From JBDNIO01 sp041688215 (GTDB lineage Bacteria; Pseudomonadota; Gammaproteobacteria; Nevskiales; Salinisphaeraceae), in NCBI GenBank assembly GCA_041688215.1, contig JBDNIO010000214.1, positions 1 through 5,357 of the forward strand: DNA of 5,357 nt, written 5' to 3'. Below, piece after piece: positions 1-5,357 of the stretch (positions are counted from its first letter, which is position 1; each line of letters begins with the position of its first letter). The notes beneath the pieces are model-generated. The model made no database searches. It saw only the letters and a list, made by a program, of their open reading frames with translations, and was not told the origin of the DNA. A program made the translations under genes and the position numbers.

Positions 1-119
1 ACACCAACTAAATAGATTCCGGAGTGTGGAGTTAGCGAGCTGCTGCAGGCTTTACTCGTGGCCGATTGTATATGGCTTTTGCCACACGCACTGCGCGGTT
101 CAGCCGCGGCCTGACGGTG

Positions 120-1643
120 CTAACTGGAACAGCTCACGCTGATGTGCGCTGCCCAGTCGGGCGGCAAGCGGGCGTAATCCGCATACTCAGGTTGCTCGTC
201 GAAGGGATGGGATAACAACTCGTGCAAACGTTCGATCTCCGCGTATTGCCCGTTCTGCGCCTGCTCAATCGCCGCCTGGGCGAGGTAGTTACGCAGCACA
301 TATCTGGGGTTGACCGCGTGCATGCGCTGGCGCCGCTGGACATCATCTAACGCACCTTGCTGGTTGAGTCGCGCGCGCCATTGCTCGAGCCAGCCTTGTA
401 CCGCGTCACGGTCCTTGAATTCATCCAGCAGGGCAGCGTCATTGCGCCCATCCTGGGCGGGCACCTCGCCCAGCGCCCGGAAACTGCGGGTAAAGTCGGC
501 CTCGTCGCGCGCCATGTGTTTGAGTAATTCATCGATCATTTGCTTGTCTTGCGGCACAGGGTCGCAGATGCCCAGTTTCGCGCCCATGCGTTGCAGGTAG
601 GCTGCGTCAAACTGCCCACGGTAGGCTTCCAGCAAGGCCTGCCCGATGCTAATGGCCTCGTCAGGTTCGTCCGACAACAGCGGCAGAATTGCCTGCACGA
701 AGCGGCCCAGATTCCACAGCCCCACCTGCGGTTGCTGGTCGTAAGCATAACGACCGCCGGTATCGGTATGGTTGCAAATCCAGCCCGGATCGAAATGATC
801 CAGAAAGCCGTAAGGCCCGTAATCCAAGGTCAGCCCGAGTATCGACATGTTGTCGGTGTTCATTACGCCGTGGCAAAAACCTACGGCCTGCCAATCGGCT
901 ATCAGTTCGGCGGTGCGGCGGATGACCTCGGCCACCCAGACGCGGTAACGCTCCGGCCCATGCCGGTCTTTTATTTGCGTGAAATGTTCGTCGATAACGT
1001 GATCGGCCAGCGGCCCGAGTAAATCGTATTGTTGGCGATAGAAAAACTGCTCGAAATTGCCAAAGCGCACGTGGCTGGGCGCCAGCCGCGTGAGGATTGC
1101 AGAAGTTTCCACGGTTTCGCGGTAAACCGGCGCGCCGGAGCCGATAATGCAGAGCGCGCGGGTCGTGGGTATACCCAAACCGGCCATCGCCGCACTGGCC
1201 AGATATTCGCGAATGGTGGAACGCAACACCGCGCGCCCGTCGGCAAAGCGCGAATACGGCGTCTTGCCCGCGCCCTTTAGCTGTACTTCCCAGGGCTCCC
1301 CGCTGGCATTGCGAACCTGGCCCAGGGCAATTGCCCGGCCATCGCCCAACTGGCCGGCCCACACGCCGAACTGGTGGCCGGCGTAAAGCTGGCTGAACGG
1401 CTGCGCGTCGGTGGGCAGGGCATTACCGCTGAACAGATCGAGGAATTCCTGCTTGCCAGCTGCCTCCGGGTCCAGATCGAGCAGCGCGGCGACTTGCGGG
1501 TTAAACGCAACCAGGTACGGGGAATCGATCTGCGTCGGCGGCTGCACACTGCCATAGGCGCTACCGAGCCCGGCGAGGCCTGCCTCCCAGACCAGCTCGT
1601 TTAACGCTACCCGCTGCGGCATATTCAAGCCGCGCCGGCGCAT
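120..1643 (-). CDS. selO: Protein adenylyltransferase SelO (YdiU family)
   Basis: SelO is a pseudokinase-fold enzyme that transfers AMP from ATP to Ser, Thr or Tyr hydroxyls of target proteins (family knowledge: glutaredoxin-type redox targets in E. coli). The 507-residue product is about family length. Visible family motifs are YAGHQFGVWAGQLGDGRAI (about 87-105), QLKGAGKTPYSR (121-132, with the nucleotide-binding Lys123), RAVLRSTIREYL (137-148) and the catalytic MNTDNMSILG (261-270; Asp264, Asn265), followed by metal-ligand candidate Asp274 in LDYGP. The protein ends Cys-Ser-Ser: Cys505 (TGT, 129-131) is where many eukaryotic SelO proteins carry selenocysteine. It is the third gene of the bioB-bioF-selO block. 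The start is uncertain: ATG at 1643 overlaps bioF by 19 bases, while ATG at 1622 (residue 8, MPQR) starts two bases after the bioF stop. Neither has a strong Shine-Dalgarno, so translational coupling to bioF is likely. Family assignment is very secure. Confidence 0.96.
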   Translation of the reverse strand: MRRRGLNMPQRVALNELVWEAGLAGLGSAYGSVQPPTQIDSPYLVAFNPQVAALLDLDPEAAGKQEFLDLFSGNALPTDAQPFSQLYAGHQFGVWAGQLGDGRAIALGQVRNASGEPWEVQLKGAGKTPYSRFADGRAVLRSTIREYLASAAMAGLGIPTTRALCIIGSGAPVYRETVETSAILTRLAPSHVRFGNFEQFFYRQQYDLLGPLADHVIDEHFTQIKDRHGPERYRVWVAEVIRRTAELIADWQAVGFCHGVMNTDNMSILGLTLDYGPYGFLDHFDPGWICNHTDTGGRYAYDQQPQVGLWNLGRFVQAILPLLSDEPDEAISIGQALLEAYRGQFDAAYLQRMGAKLGICDPVPQDKQMIDELLKHMARDEADFTRSFRALGEVPAQDGRNDAALLDEFKDRDAVQGWLEQWRARLNQQGALDDVQRRQRMHAVNPRYVLRNYLAQAAIEQAQNGQYAEIERLHELLSHPFDEQPEYADYARLPPDWAAHISVSCSS

Positions 1644-2815
1644 TGCGGCGACGCCAGGATGTCTGCCAGCGCGTCCAGCAGTGCATCGACCTGTTCCGCC
1701 GTATGCGCCGCAGACAGGGTTATACGCAAGCGCGCACTGCCTTCGGGCACAGTCGGCGGGCGGATCGCGCTCACCAGAAAACCACGCTCGAGTAATGCAT
1801 TACTCACGGCCAGGGCACGTGCTTCATCACCCAGAATTAATGGCTGGATCGGCGTGCTTGAAGCACTGACTGCCAGGCCCAGGCTGCGCCCACGAGACTG
1901 CATTCGGGCGATCAAACTGAAAAGATGATCGCGACGCCATTGGTCTGCTCGAACCAACCGCAAACCCTGGCGCGCGGCCGCCGCCACGGCCGGTGGTGGC
2001 GCGGTGGAAAATACGAAGGGGCGCGCGGCCTGAATCAGATATTCGATCAGGTCACGATCGCCGGCAACAAACGCGCCGGCGGCGCCTATGGACTTGCCTA
2101 GCGTGGCCACCAATATCGGCACTTGCCTGGCGCTTAAACCGGCTGCCGCAACACTGCCCTGACCTTGCGGACCCAGCACCCCGAAGCCGTGCGCGTCGTC
2201 CAGCATGAGCCAGGCGTCGTATTTGTCTGCCAGGTGCGCGAGTTCGGCCGCGGGCGCAACATCGCCATCCATGCTGAAGACGGCGTCGCTGAGCAGCAGC
2301 GTATTTTCGCCGCGGCTTGCAGCCAGGCAGGCCTGCGCGCCCGGCATATCCGCATGCGGGTAGATATCTTTGTGCGCCCCGGATAAGCGTGCGCCGTCAA
2401 TGAGTGAGGCATGGTTCAAGGCGTCGCTTACTATCGCATCGCCCCGCCCCATGAGCGCACTGATAACGCCCATGTTCGCGCCGTAGCCGGTGCTGAACAG
2501 CAGCGCCCGCTCGCGGTCGAGATAATCCGCCAACTCCTCTTCAAGCGCCGCGTGTTCGCGGTTATAGCCGGTAATGAGTTGCGATGCGCCGCTGCCGCAT
2601 CCTTGCACTAGGGCGGCCTGCGCCAGGGCGCGGCCCATTTGTGGGTCACTGGCCAAACCGAGGTAGTCATTGCTGCAGAAGTTAATACAGGCGCGGCCAT
2701 CGACCTTTATGCGCACGCCGTGCCCGCCCTCGATGACGCGCCGGGTTCGGTACAGATCAGCCGCCCGGGCGGCCTGCAAACGGGTTTGCAGATGGCGTTG
2801 TAACGAGTGACTCAC
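1625..2815 (-). CDS. bioF: 8-amino-7-oxononanoate synthase BioF
   Basis: This cytosolic, PLP-dependent alpha-oxoamine synthase condenses L-alanine with pimeloyl-ACP (or -CoA) to 8-amino-7-oxononanoate, the first step of biotin ring assembly. The 396-residue product has full family length. Visible motifs: FCSNDYLGLA (46-55), GCGSGASQLITG (72-83), STGYGANMG (108-116) near the cofactor ring, NHAS with His135, LSDAVFSMDGD (175-185), the PLP-nitrogen Asp region LDDAHGFG (205-212), and TLGKSIGA (238-245) in which Lys241 should form the Schiff base. A C-terminal IRPPTVPEGSARLRITLSA segment (351-369) is typical. The start is GTG (2813-2815), immediately after the bioB TGA with no intervening base. 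The next in-frame Met is residue 60, beyond the NDYLG motif, so the GTG start is required. The Shine-Dalgarno is weak, which suggests coupling to bioB translation. No inactivating change is visible. Confidence 0.97.
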   Translation of the reverse strand: MSHSLQRHLQTRLQAARAADLYRTRRVIEGGHGVRIKVDGRACINFCSNDYLGLASDPQMGRALAQAALVQGCGSGASQLITGYNREHAALEEELADYLDRERALLFSTGYGANMGVISALMGRGDAIVSDALNHASLIDGARLSGAHKDIYPHADMPGAQACLAASRGENTLLLSDAVFSMDGDVAPAAELAHLADKYDAWLMLDDAHGFGVLGPQGQGSVAAAGLSARQVPILVATLGKSIGAAGAFVAGDRDLIEYLIQAARPFVFSTAPPPAVAAAARQGLRLVRADQWRRDHLFSLIARMQSRGRSLGLAVSASSTPIQPLILGDEARALAVSNALLERGFLVSAIRPPTVPEGSARLRITLSAAHTAEQVDALLDALADILASPQCAGAA

Positions 2816-3865
2816 TCAGGCTCGTGCGGCTTGTGGCGCGTGCTCGGTGGAAGGCACCTCGCCAACGGGCAACTCTGTGTACTTGGGCTGCGCTTCCGGC
2901 TTGATACCCAACTTTGCGAACAGGTCCATATCCCGCAGATGTTCGGGGTTGGGAGTGGTCAACAGCGTATCCCCGTAGAAAATGGAGTTAGCGCCGGCCA
3001 GAAAACACAGGGCCTGAATGGCTTCGTGCATATCCTCGCGCCCGGCAGATAGGCGCACGTAAGAGGCCGGCATCATGATGCGGGCCACAGCAATCGTGCG
3101 CACGAAATCCATCGGGTCGATGGGATCGACGTCGGCCAGCGGTGTACCCGCCACCTGCACCAGCTTATTGATCGGCACGCTTTGCGGGTGTTCCGGCAGA
3201 TTAGCCATAGTGCGCAACATCTCGGCCCGGTCCTGGGGTTTTTCGCCCATGCCGATAATGCCACCGCAGCATACCTTGACGCCGGATTCGCGCACATTCT
3301 GCAACGTATCCAGACGGTCCTGATACGTCCGCGTGGTAATGACTTGTGCGTAATATTCTTCCGAGGTATCCAGATTATGGTTGTAGTAATCCAGCCCGGC
3401 GACCGCCAGTTTTTGCGCCTGACGCGCCTTCAACATGCCAAGTGTGACGCAGGTTTCCAGGCCTTCAGCCTTGACCGCGGTGATCATCTCGATGACTTTA
3501 TCCAGATCCTTGTCTTTGGGACTGCGCCAGGCCGCGCCCATGCAAAAGCGGGTGGCACCGGCGCTGCGCGCGCGTTTGGCAGCATCGCGTACCTGTTCCA
3601 GCGGTAACAGCGTTTGCGCTTCAACCTCGGTTTGAAAACGCACGCTTTGCGGGCAGTAGGCGCAGTCTTCAGGGCAGGCGCCGGTTTTAATAGACAGTAG
3701 TGTAGACAACTGCACCTGGTTGGGGTCGAAGTGTTGCCGGTGGGTGGTTTGGGCGCGATAGATTAAATCGGCAAAAGGCAGGGCGAATAATTCGGCAACC
3801 TCGGCGTTGCTCCAGTTGTGGCGAATCTCGTCATTGTGGGTCGTTTCAGGCATGATTTTGGGCAT
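2816..3865 (-). CDS. bioB: Biotin synthase BioB (radical SAM)
   Basis: BioB inserts sulfur between C6 and C9 of dethiobiotin to give biotin, the last step of the pathway, using S-adenosylmethionine radicals and two iron-sulfur clusters. The 349-residue product has the expected length. The radical-SAM motif CPEDCAYC gives the 4Fe-4S ligands Cys64, Cys68 and Cys71. The 2Fe-2S ligands align with a constant +11 offset to E. coli numbering: Cys108 (RFCMG), Cys139 (ETCV), Cys199 (KVCCGG) and Arg271 (VRLSAGR), so the enzyme should be active. Other hallmarks are YYNHNLDTS (160-168), GEKPQDR (207-213) and the NSIFYGDTLLTT stretch (293-304). It is the first gene of the minus-strand block, reading away from comF. 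Two starts are possible, ATG at 3865 or ATG at 3853 four codons later; neither has a clear Shine-Dalgarno, so the longer form is kept. Regulation is probably by BirA through the operator at 3922-3954. Confidence 0.98.
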   Translation of the reverse strand: MPKIMPETTHNDEIRHNWSNAEVAELFALPFADLIYRAQTTHRQHFDPNQVQLSTLLSIKTGACPEDCAYCPQSVRFQTEVEAQTLLPLEQVRDAAKRARSAGATRFCMGAAWRSPKDKDLDKVIEMITAVKAEGLETCVTLGMLKARQAQKLAVAGLDYYNHNLDTSEEYYAQVITTRTYQDRLDTLQNVRESGVKVCCGGIIGMGEKPQDRAEMLRTMANLPEHPQSVPINKLVQVAGTPLADVDPIDPMDFVRTIAVARIMMPASYVRLSAGREDMHEAIQALCFLAGANSIFYGDTLLTTPNPEHLRDMDLFAKLGIKPEAQPKYTELPVGEVPSTEHAPQAARA

Positions 3866-3900
3866 GGTTTATTGCCGGTTGGTGGGCCAGTACAGGCGCA

Positions 3901-3928
3901 ATGGTGGCAAGCGCAGGGTTATTGTCAA
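3901..3928 (-). promoter_or_regulatory. Probable sigma70 promoter of bioB-bioF-selO
   Basis: On the minus strand a perfect TTGACA -35 box (complement of 3923-3928) sits inside the left operator arm. The best -10 candidate at 16-base spacing is CACCAT (complement of 3901-3906), which keeps only three consensus positions (A2, A5, T6); at 17 bases it is ACCATT. Transcription would begin around 3893-3895, leaving a leader of roughly 30 bases before the bioB ATG. The -35 and its overlap with the operator are convincing; the -10 is weak. Confidence 0.5.
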
Positions 3929-3954
3929 CTTTAAGAGGGGCGCATGGTTTACAA
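3922..3954. promoter_or_regulatory. BirA-type biotin operator
   Basis: The plus strand shows TTGTCAACT (3922-3930), a 15-base spacer, then GGTTTACAA (3946-3954). The proteobacterial BirA (biotin repressor) operator is known as TTGTAAACC, about 14-16 bases, GGTTTACAA. The right arm matches 9 of 9 and the left arm 7 of 9. It lies between divergent comF and bioB, exactly where a biotin operator is expected. The left arm contains the bioB -35 box, so repressor binding should block bioB transcription when biotin is plentiful. The right arm overlaps comF codons 1-4, so comF transcription could also be affected. The sequence match is direct; binding by BirA is inferred, and birA itself is not in this window. 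Confidence 0.86.
3935..3940 (+). promoter_or_regulatory. Ribosome binding site of comF
   Basis: The purine run GAGGGG contains a GAGG core (3935-3938) five bases before the ATG at 3944, good Shine-Dalgarno spacing. It favours the 3944 start over the internal ATG at 3974 (residue 11). It also places the comF translation start inside the putative BirA operator. Confidence 0.65.
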
Positions 3955-4648
3955 ATGGTTACATAATGCGCAAATGCTCGCCTACCCCGCGCGTTGTCTG
4001 TTGTGTGACGCGCCGGGTGCAAAAGACATGGATTTATGCGCGGATTGCTTGGCCGACTTGCCTCGTCAAATCCGTGCCTGCCGATTCTGTGCCCTGACGC
4101 TACCGGACCAGGCCGAGCATAATGTATGTTCTGCCTGTCAGAAAAAAGCCCCCGCATTCAGTGCTGCCTGGGCCTTGCTGCGCTACGAAACGCCGGTGGA
4201 CTGGCTGATCACCCAGTTAAAGTTCCACGCCCGATTAAGCCACGCGCGGCTGTTAGCACAACTCATGGCGCAGCAATTACCCGCGTCCGCCACTTACCAG
4301 CCACCCCAGGCGCTGGTTCCGGTGCCGCTGCATATTAGCCGCTGGCGCGAACGCGGCTTTAATCAGGCCGCAGAAATAGCCAACCCGCTCGGTCGCGCAC
4401 TCGGCGTGCCGGTGCTGGCGCGCGCGCCATTGCGGGTGCGCGCCACCCAACATCAGGCCGATCTGCATGCCCGAGAGCGCCGGGCCAATGTGCGCGGGGC
4501 GTTTACGGTATCCAGCGGCTTAAATCTGACGCATGTGGCGATAGTGGATGACGTCGTAACCACCGGCGCTACCGCCACCGCCCTGGCAAACGCACTCAAA
4601 CGCCAGGGCGTGGCGCAAGTACAATTGTGGTGTGCCGCACGTGCATAG
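3944..4648 (+). CDS. comF: ComF/GntX family (ComFC-like) DNA uptake/utilisation protein
   Basis: ComFC-family proteins are cytoplasmic proteins with a zinc-binding N-terminus and a phosphoribosyltransferase-type domain, needed for natural transformation in several bacteria (as ComF/ComFC) and linked to use of DNA as a nutrient in E. coli (GntX/YhgH). The 234-residue product has usual length. Eight cysteines in four CxxC pairs form a double zinc ribbon: Cys18/21, 32/35, 47/50 and 62/65. The family signature LVPVPLHISRWRERGFNQA spans 124-142, and VDDVVTTGATA (201-211) is the PRPP-binding loop of type I phosphoribosyltransferases. The ATG at 3944 is supported by a GAGG ribosome binding site. The gene diverges from bioB, and its first four codons lie within the BirA-type operator, so biotin status may influence it. 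The precise biochemical activity of this family is not settled; the family call itself is secure. Confidence 0.94.
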   Translation: MVYKWLHNAQMLAYPARCLLCDAPGAKDMDLCADCLADLPRQIRACRFCALTLPDQAEHNVCSACQKKAPAFSAAWALLRYETPVDWLITQLKFHARLSHARLLAQLMAQQLPASATYQPPQALVPVPLHISRWRERGFNQAAEIANPLGRALGVPVLARAPLRVRATQHQADLHARERRANVRGAFTVSSGLNLTHVAIVDDVVTTGATATALANALKRQGVAQVQLWCAARA

Positions 4649-4678
4649 TTCGGTTCGCCGTGTTATCAAGCTAAAGCT

Positions 4679-5137
4679 ATGAGTATTTCTACTTTCCTGC
4701 GCGGCAGAAACCCGGTAACGCTCTTACTGGTGGCCGCGGTGTTGCTTACCGGCTGCGCCTGGGCGCTGCAGCAAATGGGCATGGCTTTTTTTGCGTCCTA
4801 CCCGATGCAGGCTATCGCGCTATCCGCAGGCACCGTGCTGCTGGTGTGGCTGATCAGTGTCGCCCTGAAATGGCTGGGCGAGACTATTCACGCGGGCCGC
4901 TTTACCTGGCAGCGGCGTTTGCATAAATATCTGGATGTGGAAGAAGGCAAACGCATCCACGAGGCCGACTGGGTGGGGGTGGTATTGCAGCTCCTACTGT
5001 GGTCGTTGATGCCGCTGGTGATACTGCATTTCTGGGGCCTGTCGGAAACCAGTCTGCGCTTGCTTTCAAAATTCGCATCGACGGGTTTTAACATCAGCGA
5101 CGGCGTTAATATCGTGCCGGGTCAGATACCCTCTTGA
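4679..5137 (+). CDS. Truncated membrane protein, probable N-terminal remnant of an MscS/KefA-type channel
   Basis: The 152-residue product has three hydrophobic segments (about 13-30, 44-64 and 99-120) separated by a basic, polar loop (73-96, FTWQRRLHKY region). The last stretch, WGLSETSLRLL followed by GFNISDGVNIVPGQI (136-150), resembles from memory the region just before the pore-lining helix in MscS/KefA-type mechanosensitive channels, where the chain normally continues for well over 100 residues. Here it stops two codons later (PS, TGA), exactly where a transposase remnant begins on the other strand, so truncation by an insertion or deletion is likely. No pore helix or MscS beta domain is present, and channel function is unlikely. 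It begins 30 bases after comF in the same direction, with no good Shine-Dalgarno. LLTGC at 22-26 mimics a lipobox. The reading frame is solid; the family assignment is moderate, and an intact small membrane protein is the alternative. Confidence 0.6.
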   Translation: MSISTFLRGRNPVTLLLVAAVLLTGCAWALQQMGMAFFASYPMQAIALSAGTVLLVWLISVALKWLGETIHAGRFTWQRRLHKYLDVEEGKRIHEADWVGVVLQLLLWSLMPLVILHFWGLSETSLRLLSKFASTGFNISDGVNIVPGQIPS

Positions 5138-5253
5138 ATTGCAAGCCCCGCCATCGGGATATCGGCCTGAAATGGCCGTCCTGATTTGATCACGCCATAG
5201 ATCATGTGCACCAGCCGTAGCATATTCCAATCCCAAAATGAGTCTGAAGGTTA
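5122..5253 (-). mobile_element. IS110-family transposase C-terminal remnant
   Basis: The minus strand reads, from 5223 to the TGA at 5122-5124, MLRLVHMIYGVIKSGRPF followed by a short linker and LAIQEGI-stop. The RKLxHxIYGVxKSGxPF-like stretch and the terminal Q(D/E)GI-stop are characteristic of IS110-family transposase C-termini (family knowledge). Only about 33 codons look transposase-like. Upstream, the frame reads nine unrelated codons (ending SFWDWN) and meets TAA at 5251-5253. The Asp-rich RuvC-like and Ser-containing catalytic regions are absent, so this cannot transpose. Its stop lies inside the last codons of the plus-strand membrane protein, a 16-base tail-to-tail overlap, leaving no room for a normal element end. 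Family call is good; exact element borders are not determinable. Confidence 0.68.
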
Positions 5254-5263
5254 GCGAAAAGAG

Positions 5264-5356
5264 TCAGCTGGCTTTCATCCGTTCGAAGATAGATTCAAAG
5301 AGTGAGTGTCTGGCGTTTTGTAGACGTTTAGCGGCTTCATTATCACTGATTGCATA
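5264..5356 (-). CDS. C-terminal 30 codons of an unrecognised protein (partial, runs off the window)
   Basis: An open frame enters from the right edge on the minus strand and ends at TGA (5264-5266). It reads AISDNEAAKRLQNARHS then LFESIFERMKAS, a charged, helix-favouring tail. I do not recognise the family. The surrounding DNA (5241-5357) is about 44% G+C by hand count, clearly lower than the comF-bio region, which suggests separately acquired or mobile-element DNA. Only the end is visible, so the frame could be fortuitous; the two alternative minus-strand frames carry stops and read less like protein. Confidence 0.35.
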   Translation of the reverse strand, partial: YAISDNEAAKRLQNARHSLFESIFERMKAS

Positions 5357-5357
5357 C

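Noticed and set aside
94..108. Hairpin CGCGG-TTCAG-CCGCG downstream of selO as a terminator
   Set aside because: The stem has only five pairs and no T-run follows in the selO reading direction; the nearby TGGC-TTTT-GCCA (73-84) is even shorter.
1..119. Open plus-strand frame from base 2 through 142
   Set aside because: Its translation is rich in Cys, His and Trp, matches nothing I recognise, and has no start in the window; it could be chance in G+C-rich DNA.
661..1362. Long antisense and alternate-frame open readings within selO, bioF, bioB and comF
   Set aside because: They overlap strongly conserved genes in other frames, read as Arg/Pro/Ala-rich low-similarity protein and are expected in G+C-rich coding DNA.
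4646..4681. comF stop in frame with the downstream membrane protein, suggesting readthrough fusion
   Set aside because: A one-in-three coincidence; the 30-base gap has no sign of coding constraint and the downstream protein has its own ATG before a membrane segment.
5163..5178. Perfect CGGCC-TGAAAT-GGCCG inverted repeat as a terminator or element end
   Set aside because: It lies inside the transposase-like coding remnant, has only five pairs and lacks a T-tract; chance is adequate.
1..5357. CRISPR array, tRNA, rRNA or tandem repeats
   Set aside because: No regularly spaced direct repeats, no cloverleaf-like segment with a TTCGA arm, and no rRNA-like sequence were seen by eye on either strand.

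Overview
The window looks like chromosomal DNA from a gammaproteobacterium. Protein-coding DNA is GC-rich (a 60-base sample at 4321-4380 is 60% G+C by hand count). A comF-type gene diverges from bioB, with a biotin-repressor (BirA) type operator between them, an arrangement familiar from Pseudomonas-like and related marine gammaproteobacteria. Genus cannot be decided from the sequence.

Minus-strand block (about 120-3865, reading right to left): bioB (biotin synthase), bioF (8-amino-7-oxononanoate synthase) and selO/ydiU (protein AMPylase pseudokinase) are packed with no gaps. The bioB stop directly abuts the bioF GTG start, and the two candidate selO starts overlap or lie two bases after the bioF stop, so this is very probably one transcript. 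BioF makes the 7-keto-8-aminopelargonate precursor and BioB carries out the last step, sulfur insertion into dethiobiotin. The other biotin genes (bioA, bioC, bioD, bioH) are not in the window, and selO sits where bioH commonly follows bioF in this group.

Control region (3866-3955): TTGTCAACT and GGTTTACAA, 15 bases apart, match the BirA operator pattern. The left arm covers a perfect TTGACA -35 box for bioB. The right arm covers codons 1-4 of comF, and the comF ribosome binding site lies between the arms. Biotin-dependent repression of bioB-bioF-selO, and possibly comF, is the natural reading.

Plus-strand block (3944-5137): comF (double zinc-ribbon plus phosphoribosyltransferase-type protein of DNA uptake/utilisation) is followed 30 bases later by a 152-codon membrane protein that looks like the N-terminal, transmembrane part of an MscS/KefA-type mechanosensitive channel, cut off before the pore domain.

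Right end (5122-5357): the channel-like reading frame runs tail-to-tail into a short minus-strand remnant of an IS110-family transposase C-terminus. This is followed by A+T-richer DNA (about 44% G+C over 5241-5357 by hand count) holding the last 30 codons of an unrecognised minus-strand reading frame. This end is a decayed mobile-element junction. The first 119 bases, downstream of selO, hold no gene or convincing terminator that I can support.
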